Source of the DNA: Ursus arctos
Lineage: Eukaryota > Chordata > Mammalia > Carnivora > Ursidae
Direction of reading: 5' to 3'
Assembly: GCF_023065955.2 (NCBI RefSeq)
Contig: NW_026623050.1
Span: 23,332,501 to 23,396,500, forward strand
Length of the DNA stretch: 64,000 bases
The translations under genes were made by a program, and so were the position numbers. Positions within the stretch are counted from its first letter, which is position 1, and the number at the start of each line of letters is the position of its first letter. Shown here in pieces: positions 47,311-59,639 of this stretch. Below the pieces are notes generated by a model. It made no database searches. It saw only the letters and a program-made list of their open reading frames with translations, and had not been told where the DNA came from.

Positions 47311-48706
47311 AGCAGTCACGCATTTGCCATTCTTGGCTCCTCTGATGTGGAGGTTAGTTACCGGTCCTCCTAGACTTCGGTGTTTGTTTCAGACGTAGGC
47401 TGCCCTTGACAGAATCTGAATCTCAGCATAGGGAGGCTAATCCTTTAAAGTCACATTCTGGGACTAAGCATTTGAAACCTCGCCTCATCAGTGTTTTGGT
47501 TTTTTTCCCTTGGTGTGGAACTGGGGTACCAGATCATCCTTTAAAGGGTCAAAGGTTATGGCCTGAAATTTTCTGAAGCTTCTCTTTCTGTGCTTTTGAT
47601 TTGCCAAAAGAATAGTGTCAGTAAGATTGCAAAGCTGCAGCTTTCTCGAGGTGGTTTACTCTGTAAATAGGGTTTGGAGGCCAAATTAAAATGTGCCTTG
47701 TTTGTATTTGATCACTGCGTTTTAGATGTATGCCCCTTTATAAAGATTTCATTCCCCAAAATTCGGTAAGTTTTTGCACACCTAACATATTCTAATGACC
47801 TCCTTCCTTTTTAAGCCACTTCTTATATTTCTGAAATTTCTCATCTACATTTCAGGTAGCCAATCAAAAATTTAAATCTGGGATCAAGAAGATTTCTCTT
47901 CTAGGTGTGTTCTGGTTTTATTCTTACAGTTAGGTCTGTGAACCATTGCAAGTTAATCTTTTTTTCTTCTGAATAAATTCGATGCATAACATCATGTAAG
48001 TCTACAGTGCGCAGCGTGTTGATACGTTTATGTATTACGATTGCCGATGTGGTGCTGTTTATCATATTACGTAATTATAATAGCATTGTCTATAGCCAGT
48101 GTACTGTGTATTAGGTCTGTAAGGCTTATTTTCTACTTGTTAAAGTTTGTACCCTTAACGACTATCACTCTAACCCCTATCCTCTGATAACCACCATTGT
48201 ATTTTGTTTTTTACAGGTTTACCTTTTTTAGATAAAACGTACAAGTGATATCATACAGTACTTGTCATCCTTTGACTTATTTCACTTAGCATAATGTGCT
48301 CAAGGTCCATCCATGTTGTCACAAATGGAAGGATACCTTCCTTCTTCGTGGCCGATTAATATGTTATTGGGTTTATGTACCACATCTTTTTTATCCACTC
48401 ATCTGCTGATGGGCACTTGGGTTTTTTCCATACTTTGGCTGTTGTGTATAATATGTGTGATACACACGGGAGTGCATATATGTTGTCAAAATCCTCTTTT
48501 TATTTCCTTTGGGTATATACCCAGAAGCAGAATTGCTGGATTATATGGTAGATCAATTTTTAAGTTTTTGAAGAACCTCCATATTGTTTTCCATAGTTGT
48601 GGGCCAACTTATATCCCACCGATAATGTCTAAGGCTTCCCTTGTCACCACTCCTTGCCAACACCTGTTGTCTCTTGTCTTCTTAATAGTCATTCCTTTTT
48701 TTTTAA

Positions 48707-48891
48707 CTTTTTTTTTTTTTTAAGATTTATTGATTTGAGAGAGAGGGCAGGGGGGCGGGACAGGAGAGAGAGTATCCCAAGCAGACTCTGCGCTGAGCCC
48801 GACATGGGGCTCGATCCCATGACCTTGAGATCACGACCTGAGCCAAAACCATGACTCAGACGCTTAACCGACTGCACCTTATAGGTGCCCC
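48707..48891 (-). mobile_element. CAN-SINE nested in L1
   Basis: AAGATTTATTGATTTGAGAG tail side, GGGGCTCGATCCCATGACC, and head complement ATAGGTGCCCC. Duplication not clear. Confidence 0.9.
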
Positions 48892-51035
48892 TTGATGATA
48901 GCCATTCTAACATGTATGAGGTGCTATCTCTTTGTGGTTTTGATTTGCATTTCTCTGATGATTAGTGATGTTGGCCATTTTTACGTGCGTCTGTTGGCCA
49001 TTTTGTTGAAGGTTTTTTGAAGAAATGTCTATATAGTTCTGCCTATTTTAAATCAGATTTTTTGTTGTTGTTATTGAGTCGACTGAGTTCTTTATACATT
49101 TAGATGGTAACCCCTTATCCAATATATGATTTGCAAAAATTTCTCCCATTCTGTAGGTTGTCTTTTCATTATGTTAATTGTTTCTTTTGCTATTCAGAAG
49201 CTTTGAGTTTGAGGTAATCCCATTTGTTGATTTTTGTTGTTGTTTAATTCTGGGCCCTTTGTTCTGTTCCACTGGTCAGTGTGTCTGTTTTTGTGCCAAT
49301 ACCATACTGTTTTTATTACTATGGCTTTGTACTCTACTTTAAAATTTGGAAGTATGATACCTCTGGCTTTGTTCTTTTTTTCTCAGAATTCTTGTCTATT
49401 TGGGATCTTTTGTGGCTCCACATAAATTTTAGGATTGTTTCTTCTATTTCTGTGAAGAATGCCTTTGAATTTTGACAGAGATTGTGTTCAATCTGTAGAT
49501 GGCTTGGGTATGGCCATTTTAACAATATTAATTGTTCTGAACATGGAATGTGTTTCCATTTGTGTCTTCTTCAGTTTCTTTCAGCAAGGTTATTATTATA
49601 TATTTTTTCACTTCCCTGGTTGAATTTATTCCTAAGTATTTTATTGTTTTTGGTGCCACTGTGAATGGGATGTTTCGCTTTATTTCATTTTCGGATGCTT
49701 CATCATTATGTAAAGGAATTCAGTTGATTTCTGTACGTTGATTTTATATCCTGCCACTTTACTGAAATTGTTGCTTAATTCCAACAGTTTTTTGACTGAT
49801 TCTTTGGGATTTTCTATACATAGGATAATATCGGTACATAATGACAATTTTACTTAGTCCTTTTTGATTTGGATGCCTTTTATTTCTTTGTCTTGCCGAC
49901 TTGCTCTAACTAGAATTCTAGTACTACTAAATAGGAGTGGTGAGCGTGGACGTCCTTGCATGGTTCCTGATCTTAGGGGAAATGCTTTCACGTTTTGCTC
50001 CAAGTATAATGGTAGCTGTGGGTCTGTAGTATGTGGCCTTTTTATTATGTTGAGATATGTTCCTTCCATGCCCAGACCATTAAGGGTTTTTATCATGAAG
50101 GGATGTTGTATTTTGTCAAATGCTTTTTCTGTACCCATTGAGATGATCATATGGTATTTATCTTTCATTTTATTGCTGTGATGTGTTACATTTATTGATT
50201 TCTGTATGTTGAACCATCCTTGCATCCCAGGGATAAATTCCATTTGGCCATGGTGTATAATCCTTTTAATGTGTTCTTGAATTTGCTAATATTGTTGGAT
50301 TTTTGCATTTATATTCATCAAGGATATTGCTCTGTAGTTTTTCTTACAATATTCTTATCTGGTTTTGGTATCAACGTAATGCAGGCTCGTAGAATGAGCT
50401 TGGAAGTGTTCCCTCCTCCTCCCTGATATTCGGAAAGAGTTTGAAGAGGATTGGTGTTAATTCTTTAAATGTTTGGTAGAATTCTCAAGTGAAGCCATCT
50501 GGTCCTAGTGTTTTCTATGTTGAGAGATTTTGCTTACTGATTCAATCTTTCTATTTCTTCCTGATTCAGTCTTGATAGGTTGTTTCTAGAAATGTATCCA
50601 TTTCTTCTAGGTTATGTGATTCACTGGCATATCATTGTTCACAATAGTCTCTAATGACTCTATTATTTCTGTAGGATCAGTTGTAATGTCTTCTCTTTCA
50701 TTTTTAATTTTGAGTCTTTTTTATTCCTAATTTCTTTAGTTATTGTAGCTAAAGGTTTGTCAGTTTTGTTCATCTTTTTGAAGAACCAGTTCCTTCCTAT
50801 TGTTTTGCTGGTCTTTATTTCCACTCTGATCCTTATTATTATCTTCCTTCTAACGTTGGTTTTAATTTGTCGTTGGTTTTAATTTGTTCTTTTTCTGGTT
50901 ATTGAGGTGTAAAGTTAGGTCATTTATTAGAGATCTCATTTCTTTCTCTCTCTCTCTGTAACAAATGTATATATTATATTAATATTTGATAACACATATA
51001 ATATATAAACATATATTAATTTATATATAAATATA

Positions 51036-51150
51036 ATTTTTTAAGTGGGCTGCATGCCCAATGTGGGGCTTGAACTCACAACTCTGAGTTTTTGTTTTAT
51101 TGTTTTTGATTAAGATTTGCATGCTCTAGGCATCCAAAGCTAGGCACCCC
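51036..51150 (-). mobile_element. Short CAN-SINE relic with an internal insertion
   Basis: AAGTGGGCTGCATGCCCAAT and GGGCTTGAACTCACAACTC, then about 35 T-rich bases not found in the other copies, then TGCATGCTCTAGGCATCC and GCTAGGCACCCC. Confidence 0.8.
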
Positions 51151-51959
51151 TCTAATTTCTTAATATATGCATTTATTGCTATTTTCTCTCAGAACTACTT
51201 TTGCTACATCCCACAGTACTCGATCTGTTTCATTTTCTTTTTGTTTCGAGATCATTTTTAATTTGCTTTTTGATTTCTTCTTTGACCCAGTGGTTGCTTA
51301 GAAGAACGTTGTTGAGTTTCCACATATTTGTACATCTTCTCACTTCCCTCTTGTTGATTTCTAGTTGCATGCCACTGTGGTCAGAAAAGATATTTGGTAT
51401 GATTTTGATCTTAAATTGTCTAAGATTTGTTTTGTGGCCTATATGATCTATCCTGTAGAACGTTCTGGGTGCATTTGAGAATAATGTGTATTCTGCTGTT
51501 GGATGGAATGTTCTGTATATGTCTGTTAAATCCATTTGTTCTAAAGTGTGCTTCAATTCCGATGTTGCCTTGTTGATTTTCTGTCTGAATGATCTGTCTA
51601 TTGCTGATAGTGGGGTAGTTAAGTCCTCTACCATTATCGTCTCTCCCTTAAGATCTGTTGCTTAATTGCTTACTATATTGGTGCTGGAGCACATATATAT
51701 TTATGACTGTTGTATATTCTTGCTGTATTGACCCCTTTGTCTCGTCACCCTTTATGCCTTGAAATCTGTTTTGCCTAAGTATGGCTATGCTTGCCTTCTT
51801 TGTTTGCTTGGAATATCATCTTTCATCCTTTCACTTTGAGCCTACGTGTGTCTTTGGAGCTCAAATGAGTCTCCTGTTAGGCAGCATATGGTTGGGTCTT
51901 TTTTTTTTTTTTTTTTAATGCATCCAGCCACTTTGTGTTTTTTCACGGTATTTTATGAA

Positions 51960-52636
51960 AAGTGCCTCTGCTGCTGCCTTTCAGGTAGCAAATACCTACT
52001 AAGGTCAAGGCTGTTTTTACTTTGGTTGGAGCAGTTCAGAGGTCGGCAGTTAGGAGCCTTCCTTTTGTTTTGCAGAAAGTGGAGCTACAACACAGGACTT
52101 TTACAGTTCTTTCAGCAGAGCCGACTCTGGCGGGGGTACAGCATTTAAGAAAAAAAGGCAAAGAGTGGCAGCACAGTGGGAGTAGGTGTGTGAACTCAGT
52201 ACTTGCAGCTGTGGCTGTGCCCGCAGCCCAACAGGGGAATTCTCAAGTTGGGGGCGGGAGGTCCCAGAGGGCCGTGCAGTCATCTTGCCTCCTGGAGCGG
52301 ACACAGGAGACGCTTTCCGTCAGTCGTCTCTGCCTACGACCCTTTCCTTGCTCCCCTCTCCGTCACCACAGACTCCATGAAGAGGCGGCTGGTCCCTCCA
52401 GCTGCAGCACTTGTGGCCAGGCAGACCCCACTCCTCAGATTCACCCTCCAACTGCTCTGCCGGAAAGTTCATGCTGGCTCATCGCCAGACCCGGCCTTCG
52501 CTGCCATCACCGGCTCTACAGCCAACACCTGTTTCTCTGCAACCTCCTCCACACTCCAGTCCACCCACTTTCAGGCGCATGTTTGGGTCTCACAGGTATC
52601 CTGGTAGGCTGTGCCAAGGCACTTTATTTTTTTTGC
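51960..52636. other. GC-rich island between two L1s, origin unknown
   Basis: Roughly 600 bp, much more GC- and CpG-rich than the L1s on both sides (I count about 17 CpG in 550 bp). A 210-codon frame is open on the + strand from an ATG at 52022 to 52654, with a second overlapping + frame (52203-52607). The product is Arg/Ser/Pro/Cys-rich with no domain I recognise. Its last residues come from the L1 3' end starting near 52637, which argues against a real protein. Could be an L1 5' region, a solo LTR or a retrocopy fragment. Confidence 0.5.
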
Positions 52637-52997
52637 ATTTTAAAAAAGTTTTAATTCCAGCATAGTTAAGATAGTGTTACATTAGTTTCAGGTGTACAAT
52701 ATAGTAAATTCAACAACTGTATGCATTACTCAGTGCCCATCGTGCTGAGTGTGCTCTTAATCCCCATCGCCTAGTTCACCCATCCCCCCACCCGCCTCCC
52801 CTCTGGTAACCACCAGTTTGTTCTCTGGAGTCAAGAGTCTGTTTCTTGGTTTGTCTCTTTTATTGTTTCTTAAATTCCACATGTGAAATCATATGGCATT
52901 TGTTTTCTCTGACTTATTTCACTTAGCATTAGACCCTCTAGCTCCATCCATGTTGTTGCAAAGAGCAAGATTTCATTTTTTATGGCTGAATAATATT

Positions 52998-53001
52998 CCA
53001 T

Positions 53002-53033
<32 letters not shown>

Positions 53034-53178
53034 TATACATATATATAATATAAAATGTTATATATATAACATATATATAATGTATATATGTGTTATTTAT
53101 ATATATTATTTATATGTATATTTCTCAAGTTGGGCATAGGGGAAGTATACATATAATATATAATAATATATATATAAT
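52998..53178. repeat. TA-rich microsatellite and palindromes
   Basis: Pure TA run about 53002-53025, then a series of ATATATAA/TTATATAT words including the near-palindrome around AATGTTATATATATAACATA (53056-53077). Confidence 0.9.
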
Positions 53179-53301
53179 AATTATGGAAGCAGCACAAGTG
53201 TCCATCAATAGATGAATGGATGAAGGACATTCAATAGATGGCAGAGAAAGCATTCTTTATCCACTCATCTATTGATGGACACTTGGGCTGCTTCCATAAT
53301 T
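53179..53301. repeat. Imperfect inverted repeat (foldback) inside L1
   Basis: Left arm 53179-53224 (AATTATGGAAGCAGCACAAG... GATGAATGGATGAAG) pairs with right arm 53255-53301 (CTTTATCCACTCATCTATTG... GGCTGCTTCCATAATT), with a few mismatches and a loop of about 30 bases. The right arm is the normal L1 text; the left arm is a reversed copy of it. Confidence 0.9.
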
Positions 53302-56300
53302 TGGCCGTTGTATATAACGCTGCAATAAACAAAGAGGTGCATGTATCTTTTTGAATGCATGTTTCTGTATTCTTGGGTAGATACCCAGTAGTGGAACTAC
53401 TGATCATATGGTAATTCTATCTTTAATTTTTTAAGGAACCTCTGTACTCTTTTCCACAGTGTCTATACCAGTCTGCATTCCCACCAACAGTTCAGGAAGG
53501 TTCCTTTTTCTCCACATCTTTGCCAACAATTGGTATTTCTTGTGTTTTTTAATTTAGCCATTCTGACAGGTGTGATGTATCATTATGGCTTTGATTTGCG
53601 TTTCCCTTATGATGAGTGATGGTGAGCCTCTTTTCATGTGTCTGTTGGCCACCTTTATCTCTTCTTTGGAGAAATGTCTGTTTATGTCTTCTGTCCATTT
53701 TTTAATTGGATTATTTGGTTTTGAGGATGTTGAGTTTTATAAGTTCTTTATGTATTTTGGATACTAACCCTTTATCAGATATGTCATTTGCACATATCTC
53801 CTCTCATTCAGTAGACTGTCTTTAGTTTCGTTGATTATTTTCTTTGTGTGCAAGAGCTTTTAATTTTGATGTAGTCCTACGTTTATTTTTGCTTTTGCTT
53901 CCCCTGCCTCAGGAGGCATATCTAGAAAGATGTTGTTACAGCCGATGTCAGAGAAATTACTGCTTGTGCTCTCTTCTAGGATTTTTATGGTTTCAAGTCT
54001 CCTATTTAGATCCTTAATTCGAGTTTATTTTTATGTATGGTGTAAGAAAGTGGTCCAGTTTTCCAAACACCATTTGTCGAAGAGACTTTCTTTTTCCCCA
54101 CTGTGTATTCTTGCCTCCTTTGCCAAGGACTAATTGACCATATAACCATGAGCTGCGTCTGGGTTCTCTGTTCTGTTCCATTGATCTATGTGTCTGTTTT
54201 TGTGCCACTACCATACTGTTTTGATTACTACAGCTGTGTAGTATATCTTGAAATCTGGGATTGTGATGCCTCTTCTTTGTCACGATTACTTTGCTATTCA
54301 GGCTCTTTTGTGATTCCATACAAACTTTCGGATTAATTATTCTCATTCTGTGAAAAATGCTATTGGTATTTTGATAGGGATTGCATTAAATCTGTGGATT
54401 GCTTTGGGTAGAATGGACATTTTAACAATATTTGGTCTTCCCATCCATGAGCATAGAATTATCTTTCTGTTTGTGTCATCTTCGATTTCTTTCATCAGAT
54501 TTATAGTTGTCAGAGTACAGGTCTTTCACCTCCTTGGTTAAGTTTATTCCTAAGTATTTTATTATTTTTGGTGCAATGGTAAATGGGATTATTTTCTTAA
54601 TTTCTCTGCGTCATTATTAGTGTATAGAAATTTAACAGATTTCTGTGTATCGATTTTATATCTATGATGTTACTGAATTCATCTATCAGTTCTAATAGTT
54701 TTTTGGTAGAGCCTTTCAGATTTTGTATAGATAGTATCATGCCATCTGCAAACAGTGAAAGTTTTACTTCTGCCTTACCAATTTGGATGGCTTTTAAAGT
54801 TTCTTTTTGTTGTCCAATTACTGTGGCTAGGACTTCCAGTTCTACGTTGAATAAAAATGGTGAGGATGGACATCCTCGTCTTGTCCCTAATCTTAGAGGA
54901 AAACCTCTCAGTTTTTCACCATTGAGCATGTTTGCTGTGGGTTTTTTACATATGGTCTTTATTATGTTGAGGTAATTTCCTTCTAAGCCTATTTTGTTGA
55001 GAGTTTTTAATCATGAATGTTGAAATGATCATATGGTTTTTTATCCTCTCTCTTGTTGATGTGATGTATCACATTGCTTGAGAATATTGAACCATCCTTG
55101 CATCTCAGGAATAAATCCCACTTGATTGTGGTGAATGACTTTTTTATTGTATTGTTGGGTTCAGTTTGCTAGTATTTTGAGGATATTTGCATCTACATTC
55201 ATCAGAGATACTGGCCTGTAGTTCTTTTTGTAGTGTCTTTATTTGGTTTTGGTATCAGAGTAATGCTGGCCTCATAGAATGAATTTGGAAGCTTTTCTTC
55301 CTTTTCTATTTTTTGGAATAGTTTGAGAAGAATAGGTACTAACTCTTCTTTAAATGTTTGGTAGAATTCACCTATGAAGCCATCTGGTCCTGGACTTTTG
55401 TTTGTTGGGAGTTTGTTTTTGTTTTTATATTACAGATTCAATTTCATCACTGTTTAAATTTTCTATTTCTTCCTGATTCAGTTTTGGAAGGTTGTATGTT
55501 TCTAGTAATTTATCCATTTCTTCTAGATTGTCCAGTGTGTTGGCATATACTTTTCATATTTTCTTGTCATTCTTTGTATTTCTTTGGTGTTATTATTTCT
55601 CATTTCATTTCTGATTTTGTGTCTTTTTTTAAATTAGTCTAACAGTTTATCAATTTTGTTGATCTTTTCAAAGAACCAGCTCCTAATTTCATTGATCTGT
55701 TCTTTTTTGTTTGTTTGTTTCTATTTCACTTATTTCTGCTTTAATCTTTATTATTTCCTTTTTTCTGCTGGTTTTGGGTTTTGTCTGTCCTCCTTTTCCT
55801 ACCTTCTTTCAGTGTAAGACTGGTTGAGAGTTTTCTCGCTTCCTGAGGTAGGTCTGTATTGCTGCAAACTTCCCTCTTTTGCTGCATCCCAAAGATTTTG
55901 GACTGTTGTGTTTTCATTTTCATTTGTCTCCATGTATTTTTTTGATCTCCTCTTTACTTCCTTGGTTGACTCATTCACTCCTTAGTAGCATGTTCTTTAA
56001 CCTCTATGTATTTGTGTTCTTTCCAGACTTTTTCTTGTAGTTGATTTCTGGATCCATAGTGTTGTGGTCAGAAAACATGCATGGTATGGCTTCCATCTTT
56101 TTTAATTTGTTGAGACTTGATTTTTAGCCTAGCATGTGATCTGCTCTGGAGAACGTTCCATATGCACTTGAACACAATGCATATTCTGCTGTTTTATGAT
56201 GGAATGTTCTGGTAATATCTGTTAGATTCATCTGTTTCAACGTATCATCAAAGCCACTGTTTCCTTGTTGATTTTCTGTTTGGATGATCTATCCATTAAA

Positions 56301-56517
56301 GTAAGTGGGGTATCAAAGTCCCCTACTATTATTGTATTATTTTGATTAGTTCCTTTATGTTTGTTATTAGTTGCTTTATGTATTTGGGAGCTCCCATGTT
56401 GGATGCACAAATATTTACAAGTGTCATATCTTCTTGTTCAGTTGTTCCCTTTATGATTATATAGTACCCATATTTGTCTCTTGTTACAGTGTTTGTTTTA
56501 AAGTCTATTCTGTCCAG

Positions 56518-56637
56518 GGTGGCTGGGTGATGGACACTGGGCAGGGTATGTGTTGTGGTGAGTGCTGGGTGTAAGACTGATGAATCACAGAACTGTATCC
56601 CTGAAGCAAATAATACATTATATGTTAATTTAAAAAA
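56518..56637 (+). mobile_element. L1 3'-end insertion, 120 bp, sense, inside antisense L1
   Basis: GGGTGATGGACACTGGGCAG, GAGTGCTGGGTGTAAGACTG, GAAGCAAATAATACATTATA and a short A-tail: the carnivore L1 3'UTR. Perfect 17-bp duplication AAGTCTATTCTGTCCAG at 56501-56517 and 56638-56654. Confidence 0.93.
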
Positions 56638-57440
56638 AAGTCTATTCTGTCCAGTATAAATATTGCCACCCCAGCTTTCTTTTCGCTTCCGTTTGCACGA
56701 TGAACACTTTTCCATCCCTTTCTATCTGCAGGGGTGCCTTTAGTTGTGAAAGGAGTCTCTTGTATGCAGCGTATGGACGGAATTTGCTTTCTTATCTATT
56801 TTGTCACCCTATGTCTTTGGATTGTTTAGTCCATCAAAGTAATTATTATAGGTGTGTACTTACTGCCATTTTGTTCTTTGTTTTCTGGTGGTTTTCATAG
56901 TTCTTTGTTTCTTCTCTTGCTCTTTCATAATTTCCTGGCTTTCTTTAGTGATATACCTGGATACCTTTCTCTGTATTTTTTGCGTGTCCCTTACTGCTTT
57001 TTGGATTTGTGGTTACCGTTAGGTTTATATATGACATTCTATGCATACAGCAGTCTGTCTTTAGTTGATGGCCGCTTAAGTTTGAAGCCATTCTTCACGC
57101 CTCTTCCCTCCCGCTTCACTGAATCCCTTGACTAACTTGTAAAGCTCTACTTAATTTTACTGCTTTTGTGCTTCCTAGTTTTCTTACTTCTACTTATGGT
57201 CTTTCCTTTCCACTCAAAGAGTCCCCTTTAATACTTCCTGTAAGACTGGTTTATTGGGGATGAAAATCTTTAACTTTTGTCTGTCTGGGAAACTCTTTAT
57301 CTCTCTCTTTTCTGAATGATATATCGCCTTGCTGGATGAAGTATTCTTGGTTGCAGGAATATTTCTTTCAGCGTTTGGAATATATCATGTCGCTCCCTTC
57401 TGGCCAGAGGCACTTTTGGCCCCTAGTTATGGATGTCTGA

Positions 57441-58020
57441 TGAGTTGTAAATCAAGGGGAAAGAAAAAGGAAAGGACTCACACTGCCTTATGATGCTTAT
57501 GTCCCTCAAGGTAATTTTTCTATATGGTGTGAGGTGAAAATCCAGATTCATTTTTTGCATATGGCTGTTCCATTAGTTCAGTCTTATTTGTTGAAAAGAT
57601 TATATTCTCCCATTTAATTATATTGGCACTTTTGTCAAAATCATTAATTGTGAATGTTCAGGTTTTTATTTTCTGGATACTATTGATCCGTTGCTCTATC
57701 TTTATGTCAGAACCATAACATCTTGATTCCTGTTGTTGAATAAAATGTCTTGCAATCAAGGAGAAGGAGTAATGTGAATTTTTTCTGCAACTCCAAGGTT
57801 GTTCTGGCTATTATAGGTGCTATATAATTGCATTTTTATATAATTTTAAAATATAATTGCATTTCTATATAATTTAAAAATGAACCTGACAACTTCTATA
57901 AGAAAAGCATTATGGAATTTTGATTGGGATTGTTTTGAATCTATAGATCAGTCTGAGAAGTAATGACATCTTAACATTTAATTTCTTAATCTATGAGCAT
58001 GATTGCCAATACATTAGATT
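57441..58020 (-). repeat. Older L1 fragment, antisense
   Basis: Phrases from reversed ORF2: AATTTTTCTATATGGTGTGA, GCATATGGCTGTTCCATTAG, ATTATATTGGCACTTTTGTC and TGATTGGGATTGTTTTGAAT. Diverged. Confidence 0.7.
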
Positions 58021-58029
58021 TCATCAATA

Positions 58030-59190
58030 TTTAAAACTTCTGTTCTCCTAAGGACACTTAAGAAAAAGAAAAGGCAAGATAAAGGCTGAAGAGAAAATAT
58101 TTCCAAAATATATATTAACAAAGGACATGTATTAATATTTCAAGAAATCTTACAACTCAATGAGGAAAAATATTAAAAATTAGCAAAAGTGTGGACACTT
58201 TACCAGGAAAACATACAGATGGTAAATAAGTACATGACAAGATGCTCAGCATCGTTAGTCATAGGGAAATGCAAATTAGCACCATAATGAGGTGCCGCTA
58301 CACACCCATTAGAATGACTAAAATTAAAAAGACTGACCCTAGCAAACGGTGGCAGAGATGTGAAACAACTGGAACTCTTACCCTGCTGATATGAATAACT
58401 CTGAATAACAGTTTGGCAATTTTTAAGAAGTCAAACATATACCCACCATACAACCGAGCTATCACACTCTTATTTACCCCCGAGAAGTGAAAGCATGTGT
58501 GCACGCAAAGATTTCTACACATGGGGCGCCTGGGTGGCACAGCGGTTAAGCGTCTGCCTTCGGCTCAGGGCGTGATCCCGGCGTTCTGGGGTGGAGCCCC
58601 ACATCAGGCTCCTCCGCTGGGAGCCTGCTTCTTCCTCTCCCACTCCCCCTGCTTGTGTTCCCTCTCTCGCTGGCTGTCTCTGTCTCTGTCGAATAAATAA
58701 AATCTTAAAAAAAAAAAAAAAAGATTTCTACACAAACATTCAGAGTAACTTCATTTGAAAGAGCCTAAAACTGAGAGTAACCCCAATGTTCATTATCAGG
58801 GGAACACAAACTGTAGTTCATCCATTAAACGAAGTGCTCGTCACAATATACAGGAATGAACTGCTGACACCGCAGCAACATGAACAAACTGCCAAGGATC
58901 GCAAGTAAAAGCAGCCAGACAAAAATGAGTCTGTATTTATGATTCCACTCATACAAAATTCTAGAAAATACACACTAATCTATTAGACTTCGAGTAGATC
59001 AGTGATTGCCTGGGGATGGAATGGGAATGGATGATAAGGGGCAAAAGGAATCTTGGGGATGATGGATGTTCTTTATTTTGATTATTGTGGCAGTTCACGG
59101 AGACACATGCTTGTATATGCCAACATTTACCCAGTGTTTGTGTAATTTATCGTCTGTCACTATGTATCAATAAAGGATAAAATAACAGAG
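58030..59190 (+). repeat. Old L1 ORF2 C-terminus and 3'UTR, sense, with a SINE
   Basis: CAGATGGTAAATAAGTACAT, GGGAAATGCAAATTAGCACC, GGCAGAGATGTGAAACAACTG, then after the SINE GAGAGTAACCCCAATGTTCA and the 3'UTR-like AGTGATTGCCTGGGGATGG. Broken by CAN-SINE 58523-58719. Confidence 0.8.
58523..58719 (+). mobile_element. CAN-SINE, young arctoid subfamily
   Basis: GGGGCGCCTGGGTGGCACAG head, CGGTTAAGCGTCTGCCTTCG, GATCCCGGCGTTCTGGG, CTCTCTCGCTGGCTGTCTC, A-tail. Duplications AAAGATTTCTACACA at 58507-58521 and 58720-58734. Confidence 0.97.
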
Positions 59191-59639
59191 GTCACATTTG
59201 TTCTATCATAAATCACTAGAAAACTGGACAAAATGCATAAAGGAACTGTTTTAAACAACGGACAACAGACAGAGCAGGGCTGTTATCCCTGAGAGAAGAG
59301 AACGACAGAAGTGAGCTCTCTGATTGCTCCATTTTCTTGCCTGGATGCATTTTCCTAACGGTGCTACAGGGAGGGGAACTCAATCAGAGCCCAGAATGCT
59401 GAGTGTGAAAAGACAGAGATGGGAGTTCATGGAGTCGGCTGCAGGACAGAGCTCTCGAGAGAAGGGAGCTGTACAGAAAGGGGGCCCCATATAAGTACTC
59501 GTTAACCTTTGCGTAGTATTAGGCCAAACATGCATGAAATGAAACCCATGTGGTTGAGCAAAAAAAGATCAGTTTTAAACTGAACAATTCCCAGAGTTAT
59601 GCAGGGCAAGAAGTTCGAGTTTCAACCAGCTGAAGCCTT

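Larger units (their letters stand above)
47980..51900 (-). mobile_element. L1, 3.9 kb, ORF2 nearly end to end but broken, antisense
   Basis: Left end is the 3'UTR (ATAACATCATGTAAGTCTAC), right end the ORF2 endonuclease region. On the reverse strand 51230-51634 reads late endonuclease-domain text (F-S-D-H-S-G-M-Q-L-E-I near the middle). 49854-50243 reads reverse-transcriptase-region text (K-A-F-D-K-I-Q-H-P-F and G-T-M-Q-G-R-P-R-S-P-L). Stops and shifts break it into pieces. SINEs are nested at 48707-48891 and 51036-51150. No ORF1 follows directly to the right. Confidence 0.88.
52637..57440 (-). mobile_element. Long carnivore L1 (about 4.8 kb), antisense
   Basis: Reversed 3' end begins GTTTTAATTCCAGCATAGTT. 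Reverse-strand ORF2 pieces follow: C-terminal region to 54000, RT region near 54600-54930 ([10 protein letters not shown]), endonuclease region to about 56700, then the ORF2 start/interval near 56800-57440. Broken by many stops, an AT-rich and foldback patch at 53.0-53.3 kb, and an L1 3'-end insertion at 56518-56637. Confidence 0.88.

Noticed and set aside
48313..48723. 136-codon + frame with hydrophobic stretches
   Set aside because: It is the sense-strand shadow of antisense L1 ORF2; the hydrophobic text comes from T-rich complement sequence.
49854..51634. Reverse-strand frames with reverse-transcriptase and endonuclease similarity
   Set aside because: These are fragments of decayed L1 ORF2 with shifts and stops, so they are listed under the L1 rather than as genes.
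58523..58600. tRNA-like heads of SINEs as possible tRNA genes
   Set aside because: They are the tRNA-derived 5' parts of CAN-SINEs with diverged arms and no independent tRNA ends; no real tRNA gene is seen.
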